Origin: Meridianimarinicoccus zhengii
GTDB taxonomy: Bacteria; Pseudomonadota; Alphaproteobacteria; Rhodobacterales; Rhodobacteraceae
NCBI RefSeq assembly: GCF_003254465.1
Contig: NZ_QDFI01000028.1
Coordinates: 1-50,137 of the forward strand
Reading direction: 5' to 3'
Length of the DNA: 50,137 bases
Shown here: positions 25,675 to 33,985 of the stretch, one piece after another
How positions within the stretch are numbered: position 1 is the stretch's first letter
Layout: the number at the start of each line of letters is the position of its first letter
The notes under the pieces: model-generated
Seen by the model: the letters and a program-made list of their open reading frames with translations, nothing else
Told to the model about the DNA's origin: nothing
Databases searched by the model: none
Position numbers and translations under genes: made by a program

Positions 25675-26109
25675 ATGACCCCGTCCAAGACCCCCTGGCA
25701 CCATTTTCCCGTCGCGGCACTGACCCTGCTGTTCTATGCCCTCGCGGCGCTGGAATACGCGCTGACCAAGCTGGGGGTCTCCGTCTGGCTCGGCCTCTTT
25801 CCGGCCGAACTCGCGGATCTCGTGGCCGGGCTGTCGCCTTGGGTGAGCGCCATCTGGGCCATCGGGACCTGGGGCGGGCTCGTGGGCGCGTGGCTTCTGT
25901 GGAAGCGCAACCGCTGGTCCGTGCTGCTTCTTCTCGCGGGGGCCGCGTCCCTCGCTTTCCTGACGGTCTGGACGAGCCTGTTCACGCGGCCCACGATCTT
26001 CGGCGCGGCGGGGTTCATGGGGTTCTACGTGATGGCCGGATCGACCGCCATCGCGGCGCTGATCTACATCTACGCACGGTGGGAACGGACCGAACACGCG
26101 CTGGCCTGA
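25675..26109 (+). CDS. Four-helix membrane protein, unknown role
   Basis: A 144-residue protein with four hydrophobic segments (about 10-32, 48-75, 82-98 and 105-132) and short loops. A Trp-His-His start (MTPSKTPWHHFPVAA) and a Tyr-rich second half resemble small proteins often labelled sugar-transporter-like in alphaproteobacteria, but the label is weak. GGAG six bases upstream supports the start. It converges with the liv operon; the 181-base gap between them holds only a weak 6-bp inverted repeat (26129-26147). Confidence 0.72.
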   Translation: MTPSKTPWHHFPVAALTLLFYALAALEYALTKLGVSVWLGLFPAELADLVAGLSPWVSAIWAIGTWGGLVGAWLLWKRNRWSVLLLLAGAASLAFLTVWTSLFTRPTIFGAAGFMGFYVMAGSTAIAALIYIYARWERTEHALA

Positions 26110-26290
26110 TCGGCCTCCTGCCGGTCAAACGCTCCGTCCGCGAGCGTGGTCGTTACCATGTATCACGCCGGCCCCCGAACGATCAGCGTCAGGAGCGGGC
26201 GGGCGTTGCCCCCACGCATCTGTTGGATGAGATGCGAAAGGCGCGCGCAGCCCCGGCCGATCCCCTGAGGCGCTCGACCGCCCGGTTCCG

Positions 26291-27589
26291 TCAGCGCTCC
26301 GGCATCAACCCGCGCGGGCTGAAGCGCAGCACCAGCAGCAGCACCACCCCCATGGTCAGAAGCCGCATCTGCGCAGCACCCGCCAGCAGATGATCCTTCA
26401 GCGCGCTGCCATCGGGCAGGGGGGCGGTCACGACCCCCAGCAGCCACTGGCCCATCGGTTCCACCTGCACCCACAGGAACCACACGAGCATACCGCCCAG
26501 CACCGACCCGAAATTGTTGCCCGATCCGCCCACGATCACCATCACCCAGATCAGGAAGGTATAGCGCAGCGGCTGGTAGCTCGTCGGTGTCAGCTGCCCG
26601 TCCAGCGTCGTCATCATCGCGCCCGCCAGCCCGCAGACCGCCGAGCCGATCACGAAGATCTGCAGATGCCGCGCCGTGACGTTCTTGCCCATGGCGCTCG
26701 CCGCCACCTCGTTGTCGCGAATGGCGCGCATCATCCGCCCCCAGGGCGACCGCAGCGCCATCTGCGCCAGCACCAGCACCACGACCAGCACGGCCGCCAG
26801 CAGCAGCGAATAGCCCGCCTTGACGTAAAGCGTGGAGGCCGTCACCGGGTCCAGCCCCCACTCCGCCGCCCGCGCGACGAAATCCGGGCTGGCCTGCAGG
26901 TCGATCTCGTTCGGCACGGGGCGCGGCAGGCCGTTGACGTTCTTCACCCCGCGGCTCAGCCAGTCCTCGTTCTTCAGCACGGCGATGACGATTTCCGAAA
27001 TCCCCAGCGTGGCGATGGCCAGGTAATCGGCCCGCAGCCCCAGCGCGGTCTTGCCGATCACCCATGCGGCCCCGGCCGCCAGCAGCGCGCCCACTGGCCA
27101 AGCCAGCAGCACCGGCAGGCCGAAGCCCCCCAGATAGCCGCTCACCGCCGGGTTGACGTCCTCGATCGCGCCCACGGCGGGCGCCATCACCGCGCGGTAG
27201 ACGAAGAACCCCGCCACCACCCATGCGGTCATCCCCAGCCCGCGGATGCGCCCCGCCGGCAGCCGCCGCCACAGCGCGACGGCGCCGACGATCACGCCCG
27301 CGCCCAGGGCAAGGCCCGCCATGGCGCGCAACCCACCGGCGGACCATGCCTCTGGCACCGGCGGCATGGACACCAGCACCACGGCCAGCCCGCCCAGTGC
27401 CACGAACCCCATGACGCCCACGTTGAACAGCCCGGCAAAGCCCCATTGCAGGTTCAGCCCCAGCGCCATCACCGCCGACACCAGCCCCATGTTCAGGATC
27501 AGCAGCGCGGAATTCCAGCCCTGCACGATCCCCGTGCCCACGATCAGCGCCGCCACCAGCGCGAACAGTCCCGCCTCGCGCATCGTCAT
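26291..27589 (-). CDS. livM: Branched-chain amino acid ABC transporter permease LivM
   Basis: A 432-residue permease with about ten membrane helices and the inner-membrane transport signature GMMRAIRDNEVAASAMGKNV (about 290-310) that contacts the ATPases. It is longer than many LivM proteins because of an extra periplasmic region between helices (about 200-240). Its ATG overlaps the livH stop (ATGA). It is the last gene of the livJ-G-F-x-y-z-H-M operon. The frame extends upstream into livH without coding. Confidence 0.93.
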   Translation of the reverse strand: MTMREAGLFALVAALIVGTGIVQGWNSALLILNMGLVSAVMALGLNLQWGFAGLFNVGVMGFVALGGLAVVLVSMPPVPEAWSAGGLRAMAGLALGAGVIVGAVALWRRLPAGRIRGLGMTAWVVAGFFVYRAVMAPAVGAIEDVNPAVSGYLGGFGLPVLLAWPVGALLAAGAAWVIGKTALGLRADYLAIATLGISEIVIAVLKNEDWLSRGVKNVNGLPRPVPNEIDLQASPDFVARAAEWGLDPVTASTLYVKAGYSLLLAAVLVVVLVLAQMALRSPWGRMMRAIRDNEVAASAMGKNVTARHLQIFVIGSAVCGLAGAMMTTLDGQLTPTSYQPLRYTFLIWVMVIVGGSGNNFGSVLGGMLVWFLWVQVEPMGQWLLGVVTAPLPDGSALKDHLLAGAAQMRLLTMGVVLLLVLRFSPRGLMPER

Positions 27590-28599
27590 GCCGTGCGCCC
27601 TCCATAAAGCCCGTTCGGCCGGAAGATCAGCACCACCACGAGGATCGCGAAGCTGACCGCGAACTTGTAATCCGTCCCGAGGATCTGCAGCAGCCCCGCG
27701 GGCTCCCACCCCTCGGGAACAAGATACGTCACCACCCGCTTGAACGCATAGGTCACGCCCACCTCGGAAAAGGCCACGACGAAGCCACCCGCGATGGCGC
27801 CCACCGGATGACCGAGGCCCCCCACTATGGCCGCCGCGAACACCGGCAGCAGAAGCTGGAAATAGGTGAAGGCGTCGAACGACTTGTCGAGCCCGTAAAG
27901 CGTGCCCGCGATCGTCGCCAGCCCCGCCACCAGCAGCCATGTGATCCGCACCACCCGCTCCGGGTCGATGCCGGACAGCAGCGCCAGATCCTCGTTATCG
28001 GCATAGGCGCGCATGGACTTGCCCGTGCGCGTGCGGTTGAGAAACCAGAACAGCGCCGCCACCACGATCACCGCCGTCACCAGCGTGATCGCCTGCGTGC
28101 TGCGCAGCGCCAACCCCTCGTCCAGCCCCGTCATCTCGCGGAACTGCCGCACGCTGACGACGAAACGCGCCCCATCGTCGAACCGCTGGCTGTCCACGCC
28201 GATGATGAAGCGCACCAGCCCGTTCATCACGAACATCACGCCCACGGACACGATCAGCAGCATCACCGGGTTGACCTTCTGCGCGCGGTAGAAGCGATAG
28301 ACCACACGGTCGGTGCCCAGAAGCAACAGCGCCGTCACCGCGATCCCCAAGGGCAGCGCGAGCAGCGCCGTGGGCAGCGGGGCGATGGACACGCCCAGCC
28401 CCTGCAAGCCCCAGGTGCCGAAGATCACGACCATGGTGCCAAAGGCCATCGTGTCCCCGTGCGCGATATTGGTGAAGCGCAGGATGGCGAAGACAAGCGT
28501 CACCCCCATCGCCCCCAGCGCCAGTTGCGCGCCGTAAGCCATCGCCGGGATGATCACGAAATTGGCCAGCACGATGACCGCGTTCAGAAAGTCGATCAT
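27586..28599 (-). CDS. livH: Branched-chain amino acid ABC transporter permease LivH
   Basis: A 337-residue permease with about eight helices. It has the LivH pattern GAMGVTLVFAILRFTNIAHGD near residue 30, the ATPase-contact region GKSMRAYADNEDLALLSGID (about 188-207) and GGLGHPVGAIAGG near the C-terminus. Its ATG overlaps the stop of the low-GC small gene upstream (ATGA), so that gene is translationally tied to the transporter. Confidence 0.94.
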   Translation of the reverse strand: MIDFLNAVIVLANFVIIPAMAYGAQLALGAMGVTLVFAILRFTNIAHGDTMAFGTMVVIFGTWGLQGLGVSIAPLPTALLALPLGIAVTALLLLGTDRVVYRFYRAQKVNPVMLLIVSVGVMFVMNGLVRFIIGVDSQRFDDGARFVVSVRQFREMTGLDEGLALRSTQAITLVTAVIVVAALFWFLNRTRTGKSMRAYADNEDLALLSGIDPERVVRITWLLVAGLATIAGTLYGLDKSFDAFTYFQLLLPVFAAAIVGGLGHPVGAIAGGFVVAFSEVGVTYAFKRVVTYLVPEGWEPAGLLQILGTDYKFAVSFAILVVVLIFRPNGLYGGRTA

Positions 28600-28991
28600 T
28601 CTAGGCGGCTCCTAATGCACGTTCCATGTTGTTGACTTGCAACGAGTTCAGACCCGAGAACCGTGTGCCTGCTATGGACAGCAGAACCAGCGTCGCTGAC
28701 TGTCGTGGTTTGAACAACGCCGCTTTCCAGCAGCTCAAGAAAACTGGAGGCGTTGGAACCGCGAATGGCTAGGACTGTGGCCGTTCCGTTGTTTGCAACG
28801 AGTAGAGCCTCTTGAGACTGGGGATCCCAAGTGAATTCGATTGTGAAATCAGTGGCTTTGCAACCAGACTCTGGCGAACAAGTCGAAGTGAAATTGCAGT
28901 CGTACCTTTCGACGTCAGAGAAAGCTGGATCTGGGAGTGACAGCAGACCCCCCAAAAGGGTCGAAAGGATGATGTAGCCCTTTCTTTGCAT
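28596..28991 (-). CDS. Small exported protein of lower GC, paralogue of its neighbour
   Basis: A 131-residue protein with a signal peptide (cleavage near PAFS, about residue 25). The mature part starts YDCNFTSTCSPESGCKATDF, with three closely spaced Cys, and a fourth Cys lies near the end (HGTC). Spacing and motifs match the next gene (CHFTTECFENEPCDEADF ... GTC), so the two are paralogues. The coding sequence is visibly AT-richer than all neighbours. The start at 28991 has GAGG seven bases upstream and overlaps the preceding stop; GTG at 28994 is an alternative. Function is unknown. Confidence 0.72.
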   Translation of the reverse strand: MQRKGYIILSTLLGGLLSLPDPAFSDVERYDCNFTSTCSPESGCKATDFTIEFTWDPQSQEALLVANNGTATVLAIRGSNASSFLELLESGVVQTTTVSDAGSAVHSRHTVLGSELVASQQHGTCIRSRLE

Positions 28992-29467
28992 CACTCGTCC
29001 TCGCAGGTGCCGATATAGCTGACCATGGCCGGGCCATCCGTCAGGTGCAGTGTATAGCGTGCGCTCTCGTCCGGGCCGATGGTCAGGATCTGCACGCTGG
29101 ACGGGCCGCGCGCGAGCACCAGCGTCGCGCCGCTCTGCGCCACGCCAAGCTCGCCCGTGACCTCATCCGCCGGGCCGCCCAGCCGCACCGACATCTCCTC
29201 GGGGCCGGGACGAATGCGCAGGACGAAATCGGCTTCGTCGCAGGGCTCGTTCTCGAAACACTCGGTCGTGAAATGGCAGGCCGCGTCGATGGCCGCGGCG
29301 GGCAGGGCGGTTGCGCCCGCAAGCGCGGCGAACAGAGCGCCAAGGATGAAATGTCGCTCGCCCGGCGGCAAGCCGGGCAGCCCCCGACCGCGGGCTATGC
29401 CCCCATAAGCGGCCGGGTGCAGCCCTTGCCGCGTCGCGGCGACGTCGATGCACGACACGACCTTCAT
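28991..29467 (-). CDS. Small exported cysteine-containing protein, unknown function
   Basis: A 158-residue protein with a long basic n-region, a hydrophobic segment (about 40-58) ending ALPAAA, and a beta-rich mature domain. Cys pattern CHFTTECFENEPC near the mature N-terminus and a terminal GTCEDE mirror the lower-GC gene downstream. The ATG overlaps the preceding stop (ATGA), which supports this start although the n-region is unusually long. Composition is normal for the genome. Likely periplasmic; the role beside a liv transporter is not known. Confidence 0.72.
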   Translation of the reverse strand: MKVVSCIDVAATRQGLHPAAYGGIARGRGLPGLPPGERHFILGALFAALAGATALPAAAIDAACHFTTECFENEPCDEADFVLRIRPGPEEMSVRLGGPADEVTGELGVAQSGATLVLARGPSSVQILTIGPDESARYTLHLTDGPAMVSYIGTCEDE

Positions 29468-29841
29468 TCCGACCCCTCCGGCGTCGCCTCGGCGGTGCAG
29501 CGACCCTCACGGCTCACGATCCGCGCCGCGGCCTCCGGGTCGGACACCACCAGCACGGCCAGACCTGCACGCGGTCCGGATTGCGCAAGGTCCAGCACGG
29601 CGACCCGGTTGCCGTGATCGATGTCCGGCGCGGTGCGCAGGCTCAGCCAGACCCCCTCGCGCCGCACGGCGGCCAGCCGGGGCGGGCTGTCGTCCAGCCG
29701 CAGGACCGCCAGCCCCGGCGCATCCGCCACGGGCACGGCCCGCGCCGATGCAGCACTGTCGAACGCCGCGCGCCCGTCGATGCTGGCCGTGGTGAAGGCG
29801 CAGACCAGCGCGCCCGCCAGTGCCGTGACCGGACCCGCCAC
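29464..29841 (-). CDS. Small probably exported protein in the liv operon
   Basis: A 125-residue protein that starts with GTG three bases after the livF stop, with a G-rich ribosome site seven bases upstream. The N-terminus is hydrophobic (residues 2-20) and looks like a signal peptide. The rest is beta-rich with a single late Cys (EGRCTAEA). It may be a distant relative of the two genes that follow, since it ends with a similar strand-turn-Cys pattern, but similarity is weak. It is coupled to the next gene by an ATGA overlap. Confidence 0.62.
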   Translation of the reverse strand: MAGPVTALAGALVCAFTTASIDGRAAFDSAASARAVPVADAPGLAVLRLDDSPPRLAAVRREGVWLSLRTAPDIDHGNRVAVLDLAQSGPRAGLAVLVVSDPEAAARIVSREGRCTAEATPEGSE

Positions 29842-29844
29842 GCC

Positions 29845-30555
29845 TCAGCCCCCCAGGAAACTGCGGCGGACCTCGGGATCGGCCAGCAAGGCCGCCCCGG
29901 TGTCGGTGTAACGGTTGCGCCCCTGCACCAGCACATAGCCGGTGTCGGCGATCTCCAGCGCCTGCCGGGCGTTCTGTTCCACCATCAGGATGGAAATGCC
30001 CGTCCGCGCCACCTCGATGATGCGGTCGAACAACTCGTCCATCACGATGGGGCTGACCCCGGCGGTGGGTTCGTCCAGCATCAAAAGCCGCGGATGGGTC
30101 ATCAACGCGCGCCCGACCGCGACCTGCTGGCGCTGCCCGCCCGACAACTCGCCCGCGTGCTGGTGGCGCTTGTCTTTCAGGATCGGGAACAGGTCATAGA
30201 CCTGCGCGATGGTGTCGGCGATGTCGTCGCGCCGCAGGAAGCCCCCCATCTCCAGGTTCTCCTGCACGGTCATCGTCGGAAAGATGTTGCGGACCTGCGG
30301 CACGAAGCCCATGCCCGCCGCCACCCGGTCCTGCGGCGTGAGCCCCGTGATGTCCCGCCCGTCGAGCGTGACCGTGCCCGCGCGCAGCGGCAGCATCCCG
30401 AAGACGGCCTTCATGGCGGTGGACTTGCCCGCGCCGTTGGGGCCGACGATCACCGCGATCTCGCCCCGCGCGACGGTGATGGTAAGGTCATGCAGAATGT
30501 CCGCAGCGCCATAGCCGCCGGTCATGCCGCGCGCGTCAAGGAAGGGCGCGGTCAT
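29845..30555 (-). CDS. livF: Branched-chain amino acid ABC transporter ATPase LivF
   Basis: A 236-residue ABC ATPase. Walker A is GPNGAGKST (about 38-46), Q-loop FVPQVRNIF, signature LSGGQRQQ (about 136-143), Walker B LLMLDEPTAG and switch His/Gln in VEQNA, as in LivF proteins. It is separated from livG by 73 bases that hold an 11-bp repeat array. Downstream, three small genes lie between it and livH. Confidence 0.95.
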   Translation of the reverse strand: MTAPFLDARGMTGGYGAADILHDLTITVARGEIAVIVGPNGAGKSTAMKAVFGMLPLRAGTVTLDGRDITGLTPQDRVAAGMGFVPQVRNIFPTMTVQENLEMGGFLRRDDIADTIAQVYDLFPILKDKRHQHAGELSGGQRQQVAVGRALMTHPRLLMLDEPTAGVSPIVMDELFDRIIEVARTGISILMVEQNARQALEIADTGYVLVQGRNRYTDTGAALLADPEVRRSFLGG

Positions 30556-30571
30556 GGGCGAACCCGCTTCG

Positions 30572-30615
30572 GAGTCATATGCGAGTCATATGAAAGTAAT
30601 ATGCGATTCATATGC
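30572..30615 (-). repeat. Four 11-bp units, CATATGACTC-type array upstream of livF
   Basis: Read on the coding strand of livF, four consecutive 11-bp units resemble GCATATGACTC (variants end in AATC, ACTT and ACTC). The array ends 16 bases before the livF ATG, in the gap after livG. On the plus strand GANTC sites start at 30572, 30583 and 30605, one and two periods apart; the unit at 30594 lacks it. This is the same unit, period, orientation and GANTC spacing as the array at 3478-3543. Confidence 0.85.
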
Positions 30616-30628
30616 ACGGGAACGACCG

Positions 30629-31417
30629 TCACGACGCTGCCCCCGCCTGCACCTTGTTCTTCAACCCAGTGCCAAGATAGGCCTCGATCACCGCCTCGTT
30701 CGCCTTGATCTCGTCGATGCTGCCCTCTGCCAGCACCTTGCCCTCGGCCATGCAGATGACCGGGTCGCACAGCCGCCCGATGAATTGCATGTCATGCTCG
30801 ATCATGCAGAAGGTGTAACCTCTCTCGACGTTTAGCCGCCGTATTGCATCCCCGATCGTGTTCAGCAGCGTGCGGTTCACGCCCGCGCCGACCTCGTCCA
30901 GGAACACGATCTTGGCGTCCACCATCATCGTCCGGCCGAGCTCCAGCAGCTTCTTCTGCCCGCCCGACAGGTTCCCGGCCTTTTCATCCGCAAGATGGTC
31001 GATGGTCAGGAATTCAAGAACTTCGCGGGCTTTCTTCATCAAGGACCGCTCTTCCTCGGCGATCAGTGCCCGCTTGAACCAGGCGTTCCACAGCGTCTCG
31101 CCGGCCTGGTGCCCCGGCACGACCATCAGGTTCTCCGCGACCGTCATGGAGCTGAATTCATGGGCGATCTGGAACGTCCGCAGCAGCCCGCGATGGAACA
31201 ACTCATGCGGCGGCAGCCCGGTGATGTCGTCCCCGCCCATGGTGACGCGCCCCGAGGTCGGTTTCAGAACACCCGCGATCACGTTGAAAAGCGTGGTCTT
31301 TCCGGCGCCGTTCGGGCCGATCAGCCCGGTGATGGACCCGTCCCGTATGGTCAGGCTCGCGCCGTCCACGGCGTGAAACCCGCCGAAATGCTTGTGCAGA
31401 TCGTCCACCGCGATCAT
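30629..31417 (-). CDS. livG: Branched-chain amino acid ABC transporter ATPase LivG
   Basis: A 262-residue ABC ATPase with Walker A GPNGAGKTT (about 34-42), signature LSGGQKK (about 149-155), Walker B IVFLDEVGAGVN and switch histidine in MIEHDM. The motif order and the extra region around residues 105-135 fit LivG rather than LivF. It follows livJ after a gap that holds a strong hairpin. Confidence 0.95.
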   Translation of the reverse strand: MIAVDDLHKHFGGFHAVDGASLTIRDGSITGLIGPNGAGKTTLFNVIAGVLKPTSGRVTMGGDDITGLPPHELFHRGLLRTFQIAHEFSSMTVAENLMVVPGHQAGETLWNAWFKRALIAEEERSLMKKAREVLEFLTIDHLADEKAGNLSGGQKKLLELGRTMMVDAKIVFLDEVGAGVNRTLLNTIGDAIRRLNVERGYTFCMIEHDMQFIGRLCDPVICMAEGKVLAEGSIDEIKANEAVIEAYLGTGLKNKVQAGAAS

Positions 31418-31440
31418 GGCGGGCGGCTCCTTTCATGCAG

Positions 31441-31470
31441 GGGCATGGCCGCTTGTGCGCGGCCATGCCC
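31441..31470 (-). other. Intra-operon hairpin between livJ and livG
   Basis: A perfect 12-bp stem GGGCATGGCCGC/GCGGCCATGCCC closes a six-base loop, starting six bases after the livJ stop. No T-tract follows. Such hairpins after binding-protein genes usually stabilise the upstream mRNA or reduce read-through, so that more binding protein than ATPase is made. Confidence 0.8.
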
Positions 31471-31476
31471 GATGGA

Positions 31477-32670
31477 TCAGCGGAAGCCGACCGTGCTGAC
31501 TTCGCCGTCCACGATCTCGATCTCGCGGTAGACGCCCGCGGCCTCGCCCGGTTCGATCAGTTCCACCGCCGACGCGCCGACATAATCCACGTCGCCGCCA
31601 TCCGCGATGATTTCCAGTGCCTTGGCCAGTTCACCCGGCATGATCGGCTCGCCCGGTGCGTTGGCCACGTCCATCACGTGTTCCTTGAAATCGCCTGCCG
31701 CGGACGATCCCGCCGCCTGCATGGCCAGCAGGATCAATGCCGCCGCATCATAGGCTTCCTTGGAGTACACGGACTCGCCGTTCACGCCCGCAGCCGCGGC
31801 CAGTTCTTCGTAGATCGCTGCGCCGTCGCTGTCGGAGCCGGGGTTCTGCCCGAAGGACCCTTCGATCTCGGTGCCGAAATTCGCGCTCAGCGCATCGCCG
31901 ACCATCCCGTCGGGGAACACGAACATGTCGAACGCACCCGTGTCGAGCGCCGCGCGGACCATGCCAGACCCGCCTTCGTCGACATAGCCCGCAACCACGA
32001 GCGCATCGCCCCCGGCTGATGCCAACGCCCCGATTTCGCCCGAGTAATCGGCCCGTCCGTCTTCGTGGGGCGCCGACAGGGTGATCGTCCCGCCCGCGGC
32101 TTCGAACGCCTGCTGGAAGCTGTCGGCCAGACCCTTGCCATAGTCGTTGTTGGTGTAGGTGACGGCGACGGTGTCGATGCCGCGCTCCATGATGATGTCG
32201 GCCATCACGACGCCTTGCCGCGCGTCGGACGGCGCGGTGCGGAAGAACAGGCCGTTGTCTTCCACCGTGGACAGGCCCGGCGAGGTGGCGGAGGGCGAGA
32301 TCATGACGATGCCGTTGGGCAGCGCCACGTTGCTCAGGATGGCGCCGGTGGCACCCGAACACATGGCGCCGACCATCGCGGCGATGCCTTCCGAGGTAAC
32401 CAGCCGTTCGCCCGTCGCCGTGGCCGCTGCGGCATCGACACAGGTGCTGTCGCCGCGCACCGGCGTCACCATGGACCCGCCCAGCAGCAGGCCGCTTTCG
32501 CTGATCTCGGCGATCGCCAGTTCCGCGCCACCGGCCATGGGCGGTGCCAGCGTTTCCAGCGGGCCGGTGAAGCCCAGAACGACGCCGATCTTGATCTCTT
32601 CCTGCGCCTGCACGGCGGCGGCGCTGCACAGCATGGCTGCGATCGTTGCGCCTTTTGCCAGTGTTTTCAT
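31477..32670 (-). CDS. livJ: Branched-chain amino acid ABC transporter substrate-binding protein
   Basis: A 397-residue periplasmic binding protein of the Leu/Ile/Val (type I, ANF-receptor-like) fold. The signal peptide is cleaved after VQA near residue 22. The mature start EEIKIGVVLGFTGPLETLAPPM is typical, as are GVMVADII...VAVTYTNNDYGKGLADSFQ and the acidic surface. GGGAG six bases upstream fixes the start. It is the first gene of the liv operon, divergent from the PQQ dehydrogenase. The ligand could be another amino acid or amide. Confidence 0.92.
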   Translation of the reverse strand: MKTLAKGATIAAMLCSAAAVQAQEEIKIGVVLGFTGPLETLAPPMAGGAELAIAEISESGLLLGGSMVTPVRGDSTCVDAAAATATGERLVTSEGIAAMVGAMCSGATGAILSNVALPNGIVMISPSATSPGLSTVEDNGLFFRTAPSDARQGVVMADIIMERGIDTVAVTYTNNDYGKGLADSFQQAFEAAGGTITLSAPHEDGRADYSGEIGALASAGGDALVVAGYVDEGGSGMVRAALDTGAFDMFVFPDGMVGDALSANFGTEIEGSFGQNPGSDSDGAAIYEELAAAAGVNGESVYSKEAYDAAALILLAMQAAGSSAAGDFKEHVMDVANAPGEPIMPGELAKALEIIADGGDVDYVGASAVELIEPGEAAGVYREIEIVDGEVSTVGFR

Positions 32671-32843
32671 GTGTATCTCCCTGTCGTGGAATCCGGTTGG
32701 AAACGATCCCGTTGCGCAGGCTAGTGCGCGTCGCGGGGAATGAAAAGCGGGCTTTGGTTCAGGGCACACGGTTTCGTGCCTCGCCGGGCCGCGGGGCGCG
32801 CTCTATGCCTTTTGCAAGACACACATGACACGGGAGGTTCGGC

Positions 32844-33962
32844 ATGATGCAAGGGAAGCCATGGATCGCGCGGGCAGTCACGGGGCTGGCGGCTTTGCTG
32901 TTGGCTGCCGCGGCGTCCGCGCAGACGCTCGACAGCAGCGCGGGTCCGCTTCGGGTGGATCGGGTCGTGTCGGGGCTCGACACGCCATGGGCGCTGGGGT
33001 TTCTGCCGGGTGGCGGGCTGCTCATCACCGAACGGGACGGGCGGCTGCTGCATGTGGCGGACGGGCGCGCGCAGACCGTGGCCGGCGTTCCACGTGTCGC
33101 GGCGGTCGGACAGGGCGGATTGCTCGACGTGCTGGTGCCCCGCGATTTCGCAACGACCCGCGAGGTCTATCTCAGCTTCGCGCGCCCGCAGGACGGCGGA
33201 GCGGGCACGGCGCTGGCCCGCGGGGTTCTGGCGGAGGACGGCACGGCGCTGGACGATGTGCAGGTGATCTTCGAGATGGCGCCGGGCAGCAGTGGCGGGC
33301 GGCATTTCGGATCGCGCATGGTCGAAGGCCGCGACGGGATGATCTACCTGACGACCGGCGACCGGGGCGACCGCCCCAGCGCGCAGGACCGGTCGCGGCA
33401 CGAGGGCAGCGTGATCCGTCTCAATCGAGACGGCAGCGTGCCCGCGGACAACCCGTTCACGGGGCGCGACGATGTGCAGCCAGAGATCTGGAGCTACGGG
33501 CACCGCAACCCGCAAGGCGCCACGCTGGACGCGGACGGCCAGCTTTGGCTGGTGGAGCACGGTGCCCGTGGCGGGGACGAGGTCAACCGGATCGAGAAGG
33601 GCGCGAATTACGGATGGCCCGTCATCTCCTTCGGGCGCCACTATTCGGGTGCGCGCATCGGCGAGGGCACAGCGCGGGAGGGCATGGAGCAGCCCGCCCA
33701 TTACTGGGATCCATCCATCGCGCCATCGGGGCTGATGATCTATTCGGGTGCGCTCTGGCCGGAATGGAAGGGCGACATGTTCACCGGCAGTCTCAATTCC
33801 GGCCTGATCTCCCGCGTGGACGGCGATACCCTTGACGAAGCCGAGCGCATCGAGGGCCCGGAAACGGATCGCGTGCGGGATATCCGCGAAGGCCCGGATG
33901 GCGCGATCTGGTTCATTTCGGAAAACAACGGCGCGATCTTCCGGGTGACACCGGCCGATTGA
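32844..33962 (+). CDS. PQQ-dependent sugar dehydrogenase (Asd/YliI type)
   Basis: A 372-residue exported six-bladed beta-propeller of the glucose/sorbosone dehydrogenase family. The signal peptide is cleaved after ASA near residue 26. Blade motifs include LDTPWALGFLPGG, GGRHFGSRMVEGRDG-(I)YLTTGDRGD, QPEIWSYGHRNPQG and GGDEVN-(R)IEKGANYGWP, which hold the PQQ and calcium contacts in this family. GGGAGG lies upstream of two adjacent ATGs; the first is used. It oxidises aldoses in the periplasm; the electron acceptor is unknown. Confidence 0.92.
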   Translation: MMQGKPWIARAVTGLAALLLAAAASAQTLDSSAGPLRVDRVVSGLDTPWALGFLPGGGLLITERDGRLLHVADGRAQTVAGVPRVAAVGQGGLLDVLVPRDFATTREVYLSFARPQDGGAGTALARGVLAEDGTALDDVQVIFEMAPGSSGGRHFGSRMVEGRDGMIYLTTGDRGDRPSAQDRSRHEGSVIRLNRDGSVPADNPFTGRDDVQPEIWSYGHRNPQGATLDADGQLWLVEHGARGGDEVNRIEKGANYGWPVISFGRHYSGARIGEGTAREGMEQPAHYWDPSIAPSGLMIYSGALWPEWKGDMFTGSLNSGLISRVDGDTLDEAERIEGPETDRVRDIREGPDGAIWFISENNGAIFRVTPAD

Positions 33963-33985
33963 CGACTGTCAAGATCAGGTTGTGC

